Translations under genes and position numbers: made by a program
In this document: positions 37,382 through 44,747 of the stretch, one piece after another
How the letters are laid out: every line of letters starts with the position of its first letter
How positions within the stretch are numbered: position 1 is the first letter of the stretch
NCBI GenBank assembly: GCA_945873305.1
Contig: CAMCCX010000010.1
Coordinates: forward strand, 1-48,904
DNA length: 48,904 nucleotides
Source: Akkermansia muciniphila
GTDB taxonomy: Bacteria > Verrucomicrobiota > Verrucomicrobiia > Verrucomicrobiales > Akkermansiaceae
Direction: 5' to 3'
The notes under the pieces: model-generated
The model's input: the letters and a program-made list of their open reading frames with translations, nothing else
Database searches by the model: none
What the model was told of the DNA's origin: nothing

Positions 37382-38653
37382 TCATTTCGCTCTGCGCCCC
37401 GACACATTGCCTGTGAAAACCGGAATGGCAACCTTCAGAAGCAAAGTATAAACGATCAGCCCCGCGGCCCAGATGCCGGCCATGATTTTCCACTCGGCAG
37501 CGCTCGGGATGTATTCGACCCACTCGTGCAAAGTCGATGGCACGAAACCAGGAATGATCAGACCCATCCCTTTTTCAATCCAGATTCCCACGAATGCGAG
37601 CACGCAAGCCACGTCGAGAACCTTGAGATGCTCGTGCACCTTGGGACGCATCAACAGCACGGCGGCGGTGACCATAAAGGCCAGCGAGACCCAGGTCCAC
37701 GGAACCAGCGCGTTCAGATCGCCATGACCGAAGAACAGATACCTTATGGCTGTGGAATGCGCGCCGCCGGTATAGAGAGCGGTGAAAACCTCCGAACCCA
37801 ACATGAGAAGGTCGATCAGAATGGTGATCCGCATGATCGCGACCAAGGTCTGGATCGAGCCCGGGCCGACCTTCATCTGGGTCATGCGGCGGATCAACTG
37901 CAGCACCACGATGATGAACGCAGGTCCGGCGACAAATGCGGAGGTGAGGAAACGCGGCGCCATTAACGCGGTATTCCAGAACGGGCGACCACCGAGCCCG
38001 CAGTAGAGGAACGCGGTCACCGTATGGATCGAAATCGCCCAAGCGATGCTCAGGAACACAAATGGCACATACCAGCGCCTGTCCGGAGTCTCCCCGAGGA
38101 AGCGTTTGTAGAGCATGTAACCGCAAATGTGAAGATTGAGTAACAGGTAGCCGTTCAGCACGATCACGTCCCAAGTGAGCATCGAGATCGGCCAATTAAA
38201 TTTCCCGATGAACGGCATCATGTGCCAGAAGCGATCGGGGCGGCCAAGGTCCGCGACGACGAACATCAGACACATCACGATCGAGGCGATGGCAAGCAAT
38301 TCGCCAATGATGACGGTGTCGTGCATGTCATTGTCGTGATAGATGTATGCGGGAATCACCATCATCACGCCCCCGGCGGCGAGGCCGACAAGAAAGGTGA
38401 AGTTCGCGATGTAGAGCCCCCATGATACATGGTCGGTCATCGCGGTGACGACCATTCCTTGCGCGACCTGCGTGGCCCAAGCGTGAGCACCGACGAGAAA
38501 AACGCAGCTCAAGACGAACATCCACACGTAAAACGTCCAGGTTCCCTCGGTCGCAAGCCGTAAGGCGAGGCGAAGGAATTTCAAATAACTCGTGGCGTGA
38601 AACTTCGCGTTGTGAGGATTTTCAGCTTTGGTAATCGTGGAATTCATGGGCAT
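37382..38653 (-). CDS. NrfD/PsrC-type membrane quinol dehydrogenase subunit
   Basis: The 423-residue protein has about ten membrane helices and family features of NrfD/PsrC/DsrP proteins, which oxidise quinol or reduce quinone and pass electrons to a partner ferredoxin. It includes a Gly-Arg-Pro-Asp-Arg-Phe-Trp motif after helix 3 and a Trp-Ala-Ile-Ser-Ile-His-Thr-Val-Thr-Ala-Phe stretch. It stands in an operon between a four-cluster Fe-S protein and a TauE/SafE permease, divergent from napDA. In known complexes the pair NrfC/NrfD serves a cytochrome or molybdoenzyme. Here NapA, whose napC is missing, is the likely acceptor. An ATG two codons downstream (38647) is also possible as the start. 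Confidence 0.92.
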   Translation of the reverse strand: MPMNSTITKAENPHNAKFHATSYLKFLRLALRLATEGTWTFYVWMFVLSCVFLVGAHAWATQVAQGMVVTAMTDHVSWGLYIANFTFLVGLAAGGVMMVIPAYIYHDNDMHDTVIIGELLAIASIVMCLMFVVADLGRPDRFWHMMPFIGKFNWPISMLTWDVIVLNGYLLLNLHICGYMLYKRFLGETPDRRWYVPFVFLSIAWAISIHTVTAFLYCGLGGRPFWNTALMAPRFLTSAFVAGPAFIIVVLQLIRRMTQMKVGPGSIQTLVAIMRITILIDLLMLGSEVFTALYTGGAHSTAIRYLFFGHGDLNALVPWTWVSLAFMVTAAVLLMRPKVHEHLKVLDVACVLAFVGIWIEKGMGLIIPGFVPSTLHEWVEYIPSAAEWKIMAGIWAAGLIVYTLLLKVAIPVFTGNVSGRRAK

Positions 38654-38659
38654 ACGGTG

Positions 38660-39631
38660 TCACTCGTCAAAGAAGTAGAAGAAGCTAGGGCGGGTTCCCA
38701 ATTCCTCCTTGAGGACGAAGACGCGCTTGTTATCGATGACCTTGCGGATTTCCGAATCGGGATCTAGCAAGTTGCCGAAAACGCGCGCGCCGGTCGGGCA
38801 GGCCTCGAGGCAGGCCGGCATTTTGCCCTCCCGCGTGCGGTGCAGGCAGAAGGTGCATTTCTCCATCACTCCCTGCGGTCGGATGCGATTGCTGAGGTAG
38901 GATTGTTTCGGGTTGATTTCCGCCTTGGGAATCACCGGCTTGGTCCAGTTGAAACGGCGGGCGTGGTAGGGACAAGCCGCCTCGCAGTAACGGCAGCCGA
39001 TGCACCAGTTATAGTCAACGACCACGATGCCGTCGTCCTCTTTCCAGGTAGCTTCCACCGGGCAGACATCGACGCAGGGCGGATTGTCGCACTGCTGGCA
39101 TTGCACCGGCATGTAGAACTTGTCCGGGTGCGGCACGGGATGGTCGTAATGGGCGTTGCCGTGCTCGATGTCCATCGAGCCCTTCTGCATTTCCAGGACG
39201 CGGATATAGCTGTTATTCGTCGCGCGGTCGTGGTTGTTTTCGTGGTGGCAGGCCTCGGCACAGCGTCGGCAGCCGATGCAGACGCTCAGATTGAGCGCGT
39301 AGCCGAATTTCACTCCCTTCTGCGGGCGGTGGTCGCTGATGGTGACATCCGCGCCGTAGTTCTTCTTCGCGTCCTGCTCCAGACGTTTCATCACGGCGGC
39401 GAGTTGCTCCTTGTCCAGCTCGCGGTAATGCTGCTGGAGGAACTCATCGACCGATAGATTCTCGCGGCTCCAGTTGACGATCGGCGAAATGGCCTTGGCG
39501 AAAGCGGCCGCGCCGAGGGTGACGCCCGCGGCTTTGAGCAGGTTGCGCCGGGTGGCATCGGCCTGGCCACCGGGATCCGAATGACATCCGCAACCGCTAC
39601 CGCAGCCGCCACTTGTTGGTTGGTTTTCCAT
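38660..39631 (-). CDS. Tat-exported 4Fe-4S electron-transfer protein (NrfC/DsrO-like)
   Basis: The 323-residue protein carries a twin-arginine signal (Arg28-Arg29, Thr-Arg-Arg-Asn-Leu-Leu-Lys) and four cysteine clusters of the dimeric ferredoxin family: Cys-Ile-Gly-Cys-Arg-Arg-Cys, Cys-Gln-Gln-Cys with Cys-Val-Asp-Val-Cys-Pro, Cys-Ile-Gly-Cys-Arg-Tyr-Cys, and Cys-Thr-Phe-Cys. It should bind four [4Fe-4S] clusters on the periplasmic side and take electrons from the NrfD-like protein. Before the arginine pair lies an unusual Cys-Gly-Ser-Gly-Cys-Gly-Cys leader, which would be removed with the signal. It starts 18 bases after the cytochrome gene and ends six bases before the NrfD-like gene. Confidence 0.93.
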   Translation of the reverse strand: MENQPTSGGCGSGCGCHSDPGGQADATRRNLLKAAGVTLGAAAFAKAISPIVNWSRENLSVDEFLQQHYRELDKEQLAAVMKRLEQDAKKNYGADVTISDHRPQKGVKFGYALNLSVCIGCRRCAEACHHENNHDRATNNSYIRVLEMQKGSMDIEHGNAHYDHPVPHPDKFYMPVQCQQCDNPPCVDVCPVEATWKEDDGIVVVDYNWCIGCRYCEAACPYHARRFNWTKPVIPKAEINPKQSYLSNRIRPQGVMEKCTFCLHRTREGKMPACLEACPTGARVFGNLLDPDSEIRKVIDNKRVFVLKEELGTRPSFFYFFDE

Positions 39632-39649
39632 GGGAATCTGAGTTGAGGA

Positions 39650-40306
39650 TCAGTGGGATTTCTCTCCGTCTGCCGATGGAATCGCCTCGCCGATGACCGG
39701 CTTGGGCGGAAACACCGGCATGACAAGTGGATACTTGGGATGGTGTGGATCGTGACAATCCGTGCAATGGTTCCGCTCGCGGGGTCCCTGCTTCAGGTCC
39801 CAGTGGCCGGTCATGCCACCGTGGCTGCCATTTTGATAGTCCCGGTATTGGGGGCCGTGGCACTGGGCGCAGAGTTGCATGCTTTCGGAGAAATCCAGCG
39901 GCCGCCCGTCGGCGCGTTTCAAGGTGTTATAATCCTCGTGATTGTGGCAGCTCAGGCAGGTTTGACCACCGTGCTGAGTCTTCAATCCCTGATGGAATTC
40001 CTTCAACGACTCACCGCTGTTGGCGTTGAAATTCGGGTCGCGGGTATCATGACACGTGGCGCACGCGACCATCACCGCTTGGCCGTGAGAGTCCTTTTTC
40101 CCCGTGTCCACCAACGCCACGCCGCCCGGTTTCCGGATCACTACAGGATGAGTGAAATCACCTGGCTTCTTGTCGGAAAATGCGCGTCCCGGCCGGTCGC
40201 GGTTCCGCTGCAACCATGGGATCGCCAAGGCTCCCATGAAAAAAACGGCGATTACGGCAATCACTCCGAAAAACATCCATCTTCCAAGTCGGGTTCCTGA
40301 TGTCAT
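39650..40306 (-). CDS. Membrane-anchored tetraheme cytochrome c
   Basis: The 218-residue protein has one N-terminal membrane helix (about residues 11-30) and four Cys-x-x-Cys-His haem sites at 82-86, 117-121, 146-150 and 181-185. It contains many extra His residues that could be distal ligands. It is the first gene of the minus-strand operon with the Fe-S and NrfD-like genes. Its role is probably to carry electrons in the periplasm between that quinol-oxidising pair and the NapB-like cytochrome (inference). It does not show the NapC/NirT layout, so it is not a simple NapC replacement by homology. It is divergent from napD. Confidence 0.9.
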   Translation of the reverse strand: MTSGTRLGRWMFFGVIAVIAVFFMGALAIPWLQRNRDRPGRAFSDKKPGDFTHPVVIRKPGGVALVDTGKKDSHGQAVMVACATCHDTRDPNFNANSGESLKEFHQGLKTQHGGQTCLSCHNHEDYNTLKRADGRPLDFSESMQLCAQCHGPQYRDYQNGSHGGMTGHWDLKQGPRERNHCTDCHDPHHPKYPLVMPVFPPKPVIGEAIPSADGEKSH

Positions 40307-40458
40307 GTTTTTTTTCGTTTTGCGCCCGGACCGGCGCTCTGCCGTTTCCTTGGCCGAGGTTTAAAAACAAGAGCCCGGCTATTCAAGAAAAAACATTCCG
40401 TTTTTACTTGAAACCGACATGCGAGTTGGCAGAAAAGACCACGAAAGGAACGCCAACA
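40307..40458. promoter_or_regulatory. Divergent promoter region between the cytochrome operon and napD
   Basis: This 152-base gap must hold promoters for both nap operons. It contains T-rich and A-rich runs near the cytochrome start, a ten-base word CGAGTTGGCA at 40422-40431 that recurs at 48165-48174 in front of the nrtA-like gene, and an AAGGAA ribosome-binding site at 40445-40450 for napD. No FNR-type TTGAT-N4-ATCAA site was found. Confidence 0.5.
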
Positions 40459-40716
40459 ATGCCTGTGAACGGACTTCTCCTCACTCTATCAAACAACGCC
40501 GAGTTGGCGGACACCGCGCGATCCACAATCGCCCGACGCCAGGAGGTTTCGTTAGGCGAAGCGAGCGGACATTGGCAACCCCTCGCCGTCGATACGCCCG
40601 ACGTGGGGGCATCTCACGATTTCCACGAATGGCTCGAAGCGCTTCCCGGCGTCGAGCAGGTCGATGTGATCTACGTCGGCTTTGACGAACCCTCTCCCAT
40701 CCCAACCGCGCCATGA
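40459..40716 (+). CDS. napD: NapD-like maturation chaperone of NapA
   Basis: The 85-residue protein has the NapD layout: an N-terminal strand (Val-Asn-Gly-Leu-Leu-Leu-Thr), a helix, a second strand and the closing Leu-Pro-Gly-Val-Glu-Gln-Val-Asp-Val-Ile-Tyr, as in the ferredoxin-like NapD fold. NapD binds the twin-arginine signal of NapA and holds back export until the cofactor is inserted. The ATG at 40459 is set by an AAGGAA site eight bases upstream; an open frame goes back to 40300. The stop overlaps the napA start by four bases (ATGA), consistent with coupling. Confidence 0.85.
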   Translation: MPVNGLLLTLSNNAELADTARSTIARRQEVSLGEASGHWQPLAVDTPDVGASHDFHEWLEALPGVEQVDVIYVGFDEPSPIPTAP

Positions 40717-43103
40717 ATCTCATCGAACGCCGCACCTTCCTCAAAACCTCCGCTCTCGCCGCCGCCAGCGCCGCCGCAGTCGCCCGGGCCCAGTCCCCCG
40801 CCTTGCCGACTGCGCCAGCGGATGGCATTAAATGGGACAAAGCCCCGTGCCGGTTTTGCGGCACCGGATGCCACGTCAAGGTCGGCGTGAAAGAAGGAAA
40901 AGTCGTCGCCATCGCCGGACATCCCGACGCCGCTGTCAACAAAGGCCTGCTTTGCGTGAAGGGCTATCACGTCGGCGGCATTCTTTACGGCAAGGATCGC
41001 CTCACCGACCCGATGCTCCGCCGAAACGGAGTCATGGAGAAAATTTCCTGGGAAGAAGCCATCGATATCGCCGCTCGGCGCATCATGAAGAACCCGCCGG
41101 GCTTCGGCTTCTACACCTCCGGCCAATCGACGATCCCGGAAGGTTACGCCGCCACCAAGTTCATGAAGGGCGGCCTCTCCAACAACCACACCGAGCCTAA
41201 CGCCCGCCTCTGCATGGCTTCCGCCGTCACCGGCTACATCTCGACTTACGGCGTGGACGAGCCCGCCGGTTGTTATGACGATCTCGACGCCTGCAACGTC
41301 CTTCTCATGTGGGGCAATAACATGGCGGAAATGCACCCGGTGCTGTTTTCCCGCATCCTCGACCGCCGGGAACGCGGGCAAAAAGTCACTATCATCGACC
41401 TAGGCACCCGCCGCACCCGCACTTCGGAGTTTGCCGATCACTACTTCGAATTCCGGCCGCAGACCGACCTCGCCATCGCCAACTGCATCGCCCAGCAGCT
41501 TGTCGAGCGCGGCGCATGGGATAAGAAATTCGTGGAAAACCATTGCGCCTTCCGCGCCGACGCTGACATCGCGAAACCCGACCTCATGGGTGTGGCGATT
41601 TCCTTCGACGAGTTCAAGAAACGGATCGCCGAATACACGCCGGAATACGTCAGCGGACTTTCCGGCCTGTCGGTGGAGCAACTGAGAATGTTAGGCGGCC
41701 TGTTCGCCGATCCGAACATCCGCATCACCTCCACCTGGTGCATGGGCATGAACCAGCACACCCGCGGCACGGCGATCAACCGGCTGGTGCACGGCATCCA
41801 CCTGCTCAGCGGCCACTTCGGCAAACCCGGCGACGCCCCCACCTCGCTAACAGGCCAGCCCTCCGCCTGCGGCACCGCCCGCGAGGTCGGCACGCTCTGC
41901 CACACGCTTCCCGGCGGACGGCTCGTCGCCAATGCAAAGCACCGCGAGCAGTGTGAGAAGTATTGGAACCTTCCCGCCAGCCGGATCAAGGACACCATCG
42001 GCTATCACACGGTGTTGTTGTTTGAGAAATTCTGCACGCCCAAGGACAAGGGCGGCGACATCGACACCATCATGGTCCAAGTGACCAACCCCGGCCAAAC
42101 GCTGCCAAACCTCAAGAAGCTCTACACCACGAAAACCGGACTCGAAGACAAGTTCCTCATTGTTTCCGATGTCTATCCGACCGCTTCCACCGAGATCGCG
42201 GACTTGGTTCTACCTGCCGCGATGTGGGTGGAAAAAAACGGTGCTTATGGAAATTCAGAACGCCGCACGCAGCAATGGTTCAAAATGGTCCAGCCGCCCG
42301 GCCAGGCGCGCGAGGACGTCTGGATGACCATCGCCATCGCCCGCCGGATGTTCGAACTCGGCCATCCCGGCATGAAGGACAAGGACGGCAAATTCATCTT
42401 CAGCTTCAAAGATGGCGCCGGCAATGAAGTGCCCGTCTGGGACTACGCCCATTTCCATGACATCAATGCCGACCGCGTGCTTTACGAGGAATACCGCCCG
42501 CTGACCCACATCAAACACAAGCACGTCGCGCCGTATGACGAGCTCGTCAAAGCCACTGGCCTGCGCTGGCCAGTCGTCGAGCAAGCGGACGGCTCCTATA
42601 AGGAAACGCGCTACCGCTTCGTCGAAGGCGAGGATCCATTCGTCGAAAAGGGCAAGGGCATCGATTTCTATCACTCCACCACCGAGAACGGCCGCGCCCA
42701 AATCTGGTTCTGCCCGTTTGAGCGCCATCCGGAGGAACCCGACACCGAATACCCGTTCTGGCTTTGCACCGGCCGTGTCGTCGAGCACTGGCACAGCGGC
42801 ACCATGACCATGCGCGTGCCCCAGCTCCGCGGAGCCATGCCCAACGCCTACTGCGAAGTTCACCCGGATGATGCCGCGGCTGCGGGCATCAGCAACGGCA
42901 GCGACATCATCGTCTCCACCCGCCGGGGGGAAATCACGCTAACCGCATGGATCAACGGCCGCGGCCGGCCACCGAAGGGATCCTTGTTCGTGCCGTTCTT
43001 CGACGAAAAGCGCCTGATCAACAACATCACTTTGGATGCCTACTGCCCGATCTCCAAGGAGCCGGATTACAAAAAGTGTGCCGCCCGGATTCGTAAAGCC
43101 TAA
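40713..43103 (+). CDS. napA: Periplasmic nitrate reductase catalytic subunit NapA
   Basis: NapA reduces nitrate to nitrite in the periplasm using a Mo-bis-MGD cofactor and one [4Fe-4S] cluster. The 796-residue protein begins with a Tat signal (Arg6-Arg7, Arg-Arg-Thr-Phe-Leu-Lys). The cluster cysteines are Cys46, Cys49, Cys53 and Cys81. The molybdenum ligand is Cys168 in Asn-Ala-Arg-Leu-Cys-Met-Ala-Ser, which argues against a selenocysteine-type formate dehydrogenase. The C-terminal half carries the NapA motifs Glu-His-Trp-His-Ser-Gly-Thr-Met-Thr and Val-Pro-Phe-Phe-Asp-Glu. It overlaps napD and is followed six bases later by the NapB-like gene. No napC, napG or napH is in the window. Confidence 0.96.
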   Translation: MNLIERRTFLKTSALAAASAAAVARAQSPALPTAPADGIKWDKAPCRFCGTGCHVKVGVKEGKVVAIAGHPDAAVNKGLLCVKGYHVGGILYGKDRLTDPMLRRNGVMEKISWEEAIDIAARRIMKNPPGFGFYTSGQSTIPEGYAATKFMKGGLSNNHTEPNARLCMASAVTGYISTYGVDEPAGCYDDLDACNVLLMWGNNMAEMHPVLFSRILDRRERGQKVTIIDLGTRRTRTSEFADHYFEFRPQTDLAIANCIAQQLVERGAWDKKFVENHCAFRADADIAKPDLMGVAISFDEFKKRIAEYTPEYVSGLSGLSVEQLRMLGGLFADPNIRITSTWCMGMNQHTRGTAINRLVHGIHLLSGHFGKPGDAPTSLTGQPSACGTAREVGTLCHTLPGGRLVANAKHREQCEKYWNLPASRIKDTIGYHTVLLFEKFCTPKDKGGDIDTIMVQVTNPGQTLPNLKKLYTTKTGLEDKFLIVSDVYPTASTEIADLVLPAAMWVEKNGAYGNSERRTQQWFKMVQPPGQAREDVWMTIAIARRMFELGHPGMKDKDGKFIFSFKDGAGNEVPVWDYAHFHDINADRVLYEEYRPLTHIKHKHVAPYDELVKATGLRWPVVEQADGSYKETRYRFVEGEDPFVEKGKGIDFYHSTTENGRAQIWFCPFERHPEEPDTEYPFWLCTGRVVEHWHSGTMTMRVPQLRGAMPNAYCEVHPDDAAAAGISNGSDIIVSTRRGEITLTAWINGRGRPPKGSLFVPFFDEKRLINNITLDAYCPISKEPDYKKCAARIRKA

Positions 43104-43109
43104 CTGACA

Positions 43110-43949
43110 ATGGACAGTCACGACATCGAAAGCTACTTCCGCCAGCACCGCAAGACGCTCGCGGTGGTATTCCTGATAGTTTGCATGTTGGCCGTTTCCG
43201 GTTTTTTCATGGGCATGCGCCAGACCGAGCGCCAGGTGACGCGCAACCGACTTCCGGCTGCCGGTAAACACGAGGTTTCCTCACAGGAGCAGGAAATCCC
43301 ATCCGCGCCCAAGTATAAGGAGATCAGCAATGCCGAGTGGCTCGCCAACCGCGACTGGAAATTCACTCTAGCGGACCTGCCGCGTGCGGTGGCCCCGTCA
43401 GCCGGCCAAACCGCCGCCACTCCTGCGGAAACCGCGACCGCCATCGAGCGCCGGAAATCACTCCGCGCCTATGACGGAGCGCCGCCCGTGATCCCCCACG
43501 CCATCGACACCCTCAAGGCATCCGCCTGTAACTCCTGTCACGGCGAAGACAGCAACCTCGTCATCGGCGGCAAGCGTCCCGCGGAAATCAGCCACCCGTG
43601 GATTACCAATTGCACTTCTTGCCACGTCCCTGCAGACGGCCTGCGGCAACTCACCGCCCCGGCGGAAACCAGGTTAGTCGTTGGAAATTCCTTTCTCGGA
43701 AAATCATCCGCCGGCCACGGCCCGCGGGCTTATGGCACCGCGCCGCCCACCATGCCGCACGCCGTTTGGATGCGCCAGAACTGCATGGCCTGCCACGGTC
43801 CGGGGCGGGAACAAGCCATCCGCACCTCCCACCCGGAGCGCCAGAACTGCCTCCAGTGCCACGCGCCTAACGCATTATTCGACAACCGGGAAACCTACCT
43901 CACCAATCCCAAGCCGCCCTTGGGTCCTCCGCTTCTCGAAAAGCAATGA
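43110..43949 (+). CDS. napB: Membrane-anchored tetraheme NapB-like cytochrome
   Basis: The 279-residue protein has one membrane helix (about 17-37). A NapB-like module follows with Ala-Tyr-Asp-Gly-Ala-Pro-Pro-Val-Ile-Pro-His, haem sites at 140-144 and 168-172, and the closing Val-Gly-Asn-Ser-Phe. Canonical NapB ends there with two haems. This protein continues with a second, similar module that has its own Ala-Pro-Pro-Thr-Met-Pro-His at 211-217 and haem sites at 225-229 and 247-251. It is therefore an anchored, partly duplicated NapB with four haems, expected to feed electrons to NapA. It overlaps the NapF-like gene by four bases. Confidence 0.9.
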   Translation: MDSHDIESYFRQHRKTLAVVFLIVCMLAVSGFFMGMRQTERQVTRNRLPAAGKHEVSSQEQEIPSAPKYKEISNAEWLANRDWKFTLADLPRAVAPSAGQTAATPAETATAIERRKSLRAYDGAPPVIPHAIDTLKASACNSCHGEDSNLVIGGKRPAEISHPWITNCTSCHVPADGLRQLTAPAETRLVVGNSFLGKSSAGHGPRAYGTAPPTMPHAVWMRQNCMACHGPGREQAIRTSHPERQNCLQCHAPNALFDNRETYLTNPKPPLGPPLLEKQ

Positions 43950-44308
43950 GCTCCATCAGTCGTCGCGATCTTTTCCGTTCCATGTTCGGACGCCGGGGGG
44001 CACCGGCACCGGCAGCGCCAGTTGTTCGGGAAGCTCCCGTCATCGAAGAGCCGCCTCCGCTGGCGCTCATTCTCGACCGTTTCTGCCTGGCCTATCAAGG
44101 CTCGTTCTGTTCGGTCTGTTCCGAGCGCTGCCCGGCGGGCGGAGCCATCACGGTCGAGCAAGGAAAGCCGCGCGTGAATCCGGATTTCTGCACCGGCTGC
44201 AAGATCTGCCACGACGTCTGCCCCGCTCCGAAAAACGCCGTTTTCCTGGTCTCCCGCAAACCCCGCCAAGGCATGGTCGTGCGCCCGACCGACCCCACTC
44301 CCACATGA
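43946..44308 (+). CDS. napF: NapF-like 4Fe-4S ferredoxin
   Basis: The 120-residue protein begins with Ser-Arg-Arg-Asp-Leu-Phe-Arg, as many NapF proteins do. It carries two cluster motifs: Cys47, Cys55, Cys58 and Cys62, then Cys82, Cys85, Cys88 and Cys92. NapF is a cytoplasmic iron-sulfur protein thought to help mature NapA before export; most NapF proteins have more clusters than this one. A Pro/Ala-rich linker separates the start from the clusters. It overlaps both neighbours by four bases, so it belongs to the nap operon. Confidence 0.8.
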   Translation: MSSISRRDLFRSMFGRRGAPAPAAPVVREAPVIEEPPPLALILDRFCLAYQGSFCSVCSERCPAGGAITVEQGKPRVNPDFCTGCKICHDVCPAPKNAVFLVSRKPRQGMVVRPTDPTPT

Positions 44309-44616
44309 GTCATCCCGCCCCTCTACCCGATCTCCATCAGGCTGAGCTCGACGAAGCCACGATCCGCCAGCTTTTCGATGATGTCCGTGACCACACCGAG
44401 CTCATGGAAGTCATCCCGAAGCACGCGGCCTCCGGCTATGTCCCGGAGATCGCCGCCATCACCCTCACGGAAGGACTCGGCCTCTTGTTAGCCGGCGGCG
44501 TCCGCGCGCTTCAGCTCCGCTACCGACACGACGGCACGGTCTGGTGGGACACGCTGATGCCCACGCCGCACGGCACCTTCCGGATCGTCCGCATTCAACA
44601 CGATTTCCCGGAATGA
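44305..44616 (+). CDS. Small nap-operon protein of unknown function (103 aa)
   Basis: I do not recognise this family. The start codon at 44305 overlaps the napF-like stop by four bases (ATGA), which fixes the start and ties the gene to the nap operon. The protein is acidic in its first 40 residues and predicted helical there. A Gly-Leu-Leu-Leu-Ala-Gly-Gly turn follows, then two strands with Leu-Arg-Tyr-Arg-His and Trp-Trp-Asp-Thr-Leu-Met. It has no signal peptide or metal motif, so a cytosolic accessory role in Nap assembly is one possibility. Confidence 0.6.
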   Translation: MSHPAPLPDLHQAELDEATIRQLFDDVRDHTELMEVIPKHAASGYVPEIAAITLTEGLGLLLAGGVRALQLRYRHDGTVWWDTLMPTPHGTFRIVRIQHDFPE

Positions 44617-44747
44617 CTCGCGCCAATGACCCGCGCTCATCCGCCGCGGAAACAAGCTTCATTCGAAAACTCATCGATTCCGGCATCATGGCCGGAATCG
44701 AGCTAAGTCCACACGGACACCAAGTCACCCCAACCAAAATACGATCC

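Noticed and set aside
40713-43103. Formate dehydrogenase or assimilatory NasC instead of NapA
   Set aside because: The Tat signal, Mo-ligand Cys168 in a NapA-type context, EHWHSGTMT motif and adjacent napD and napB-like genes all favour NapA.
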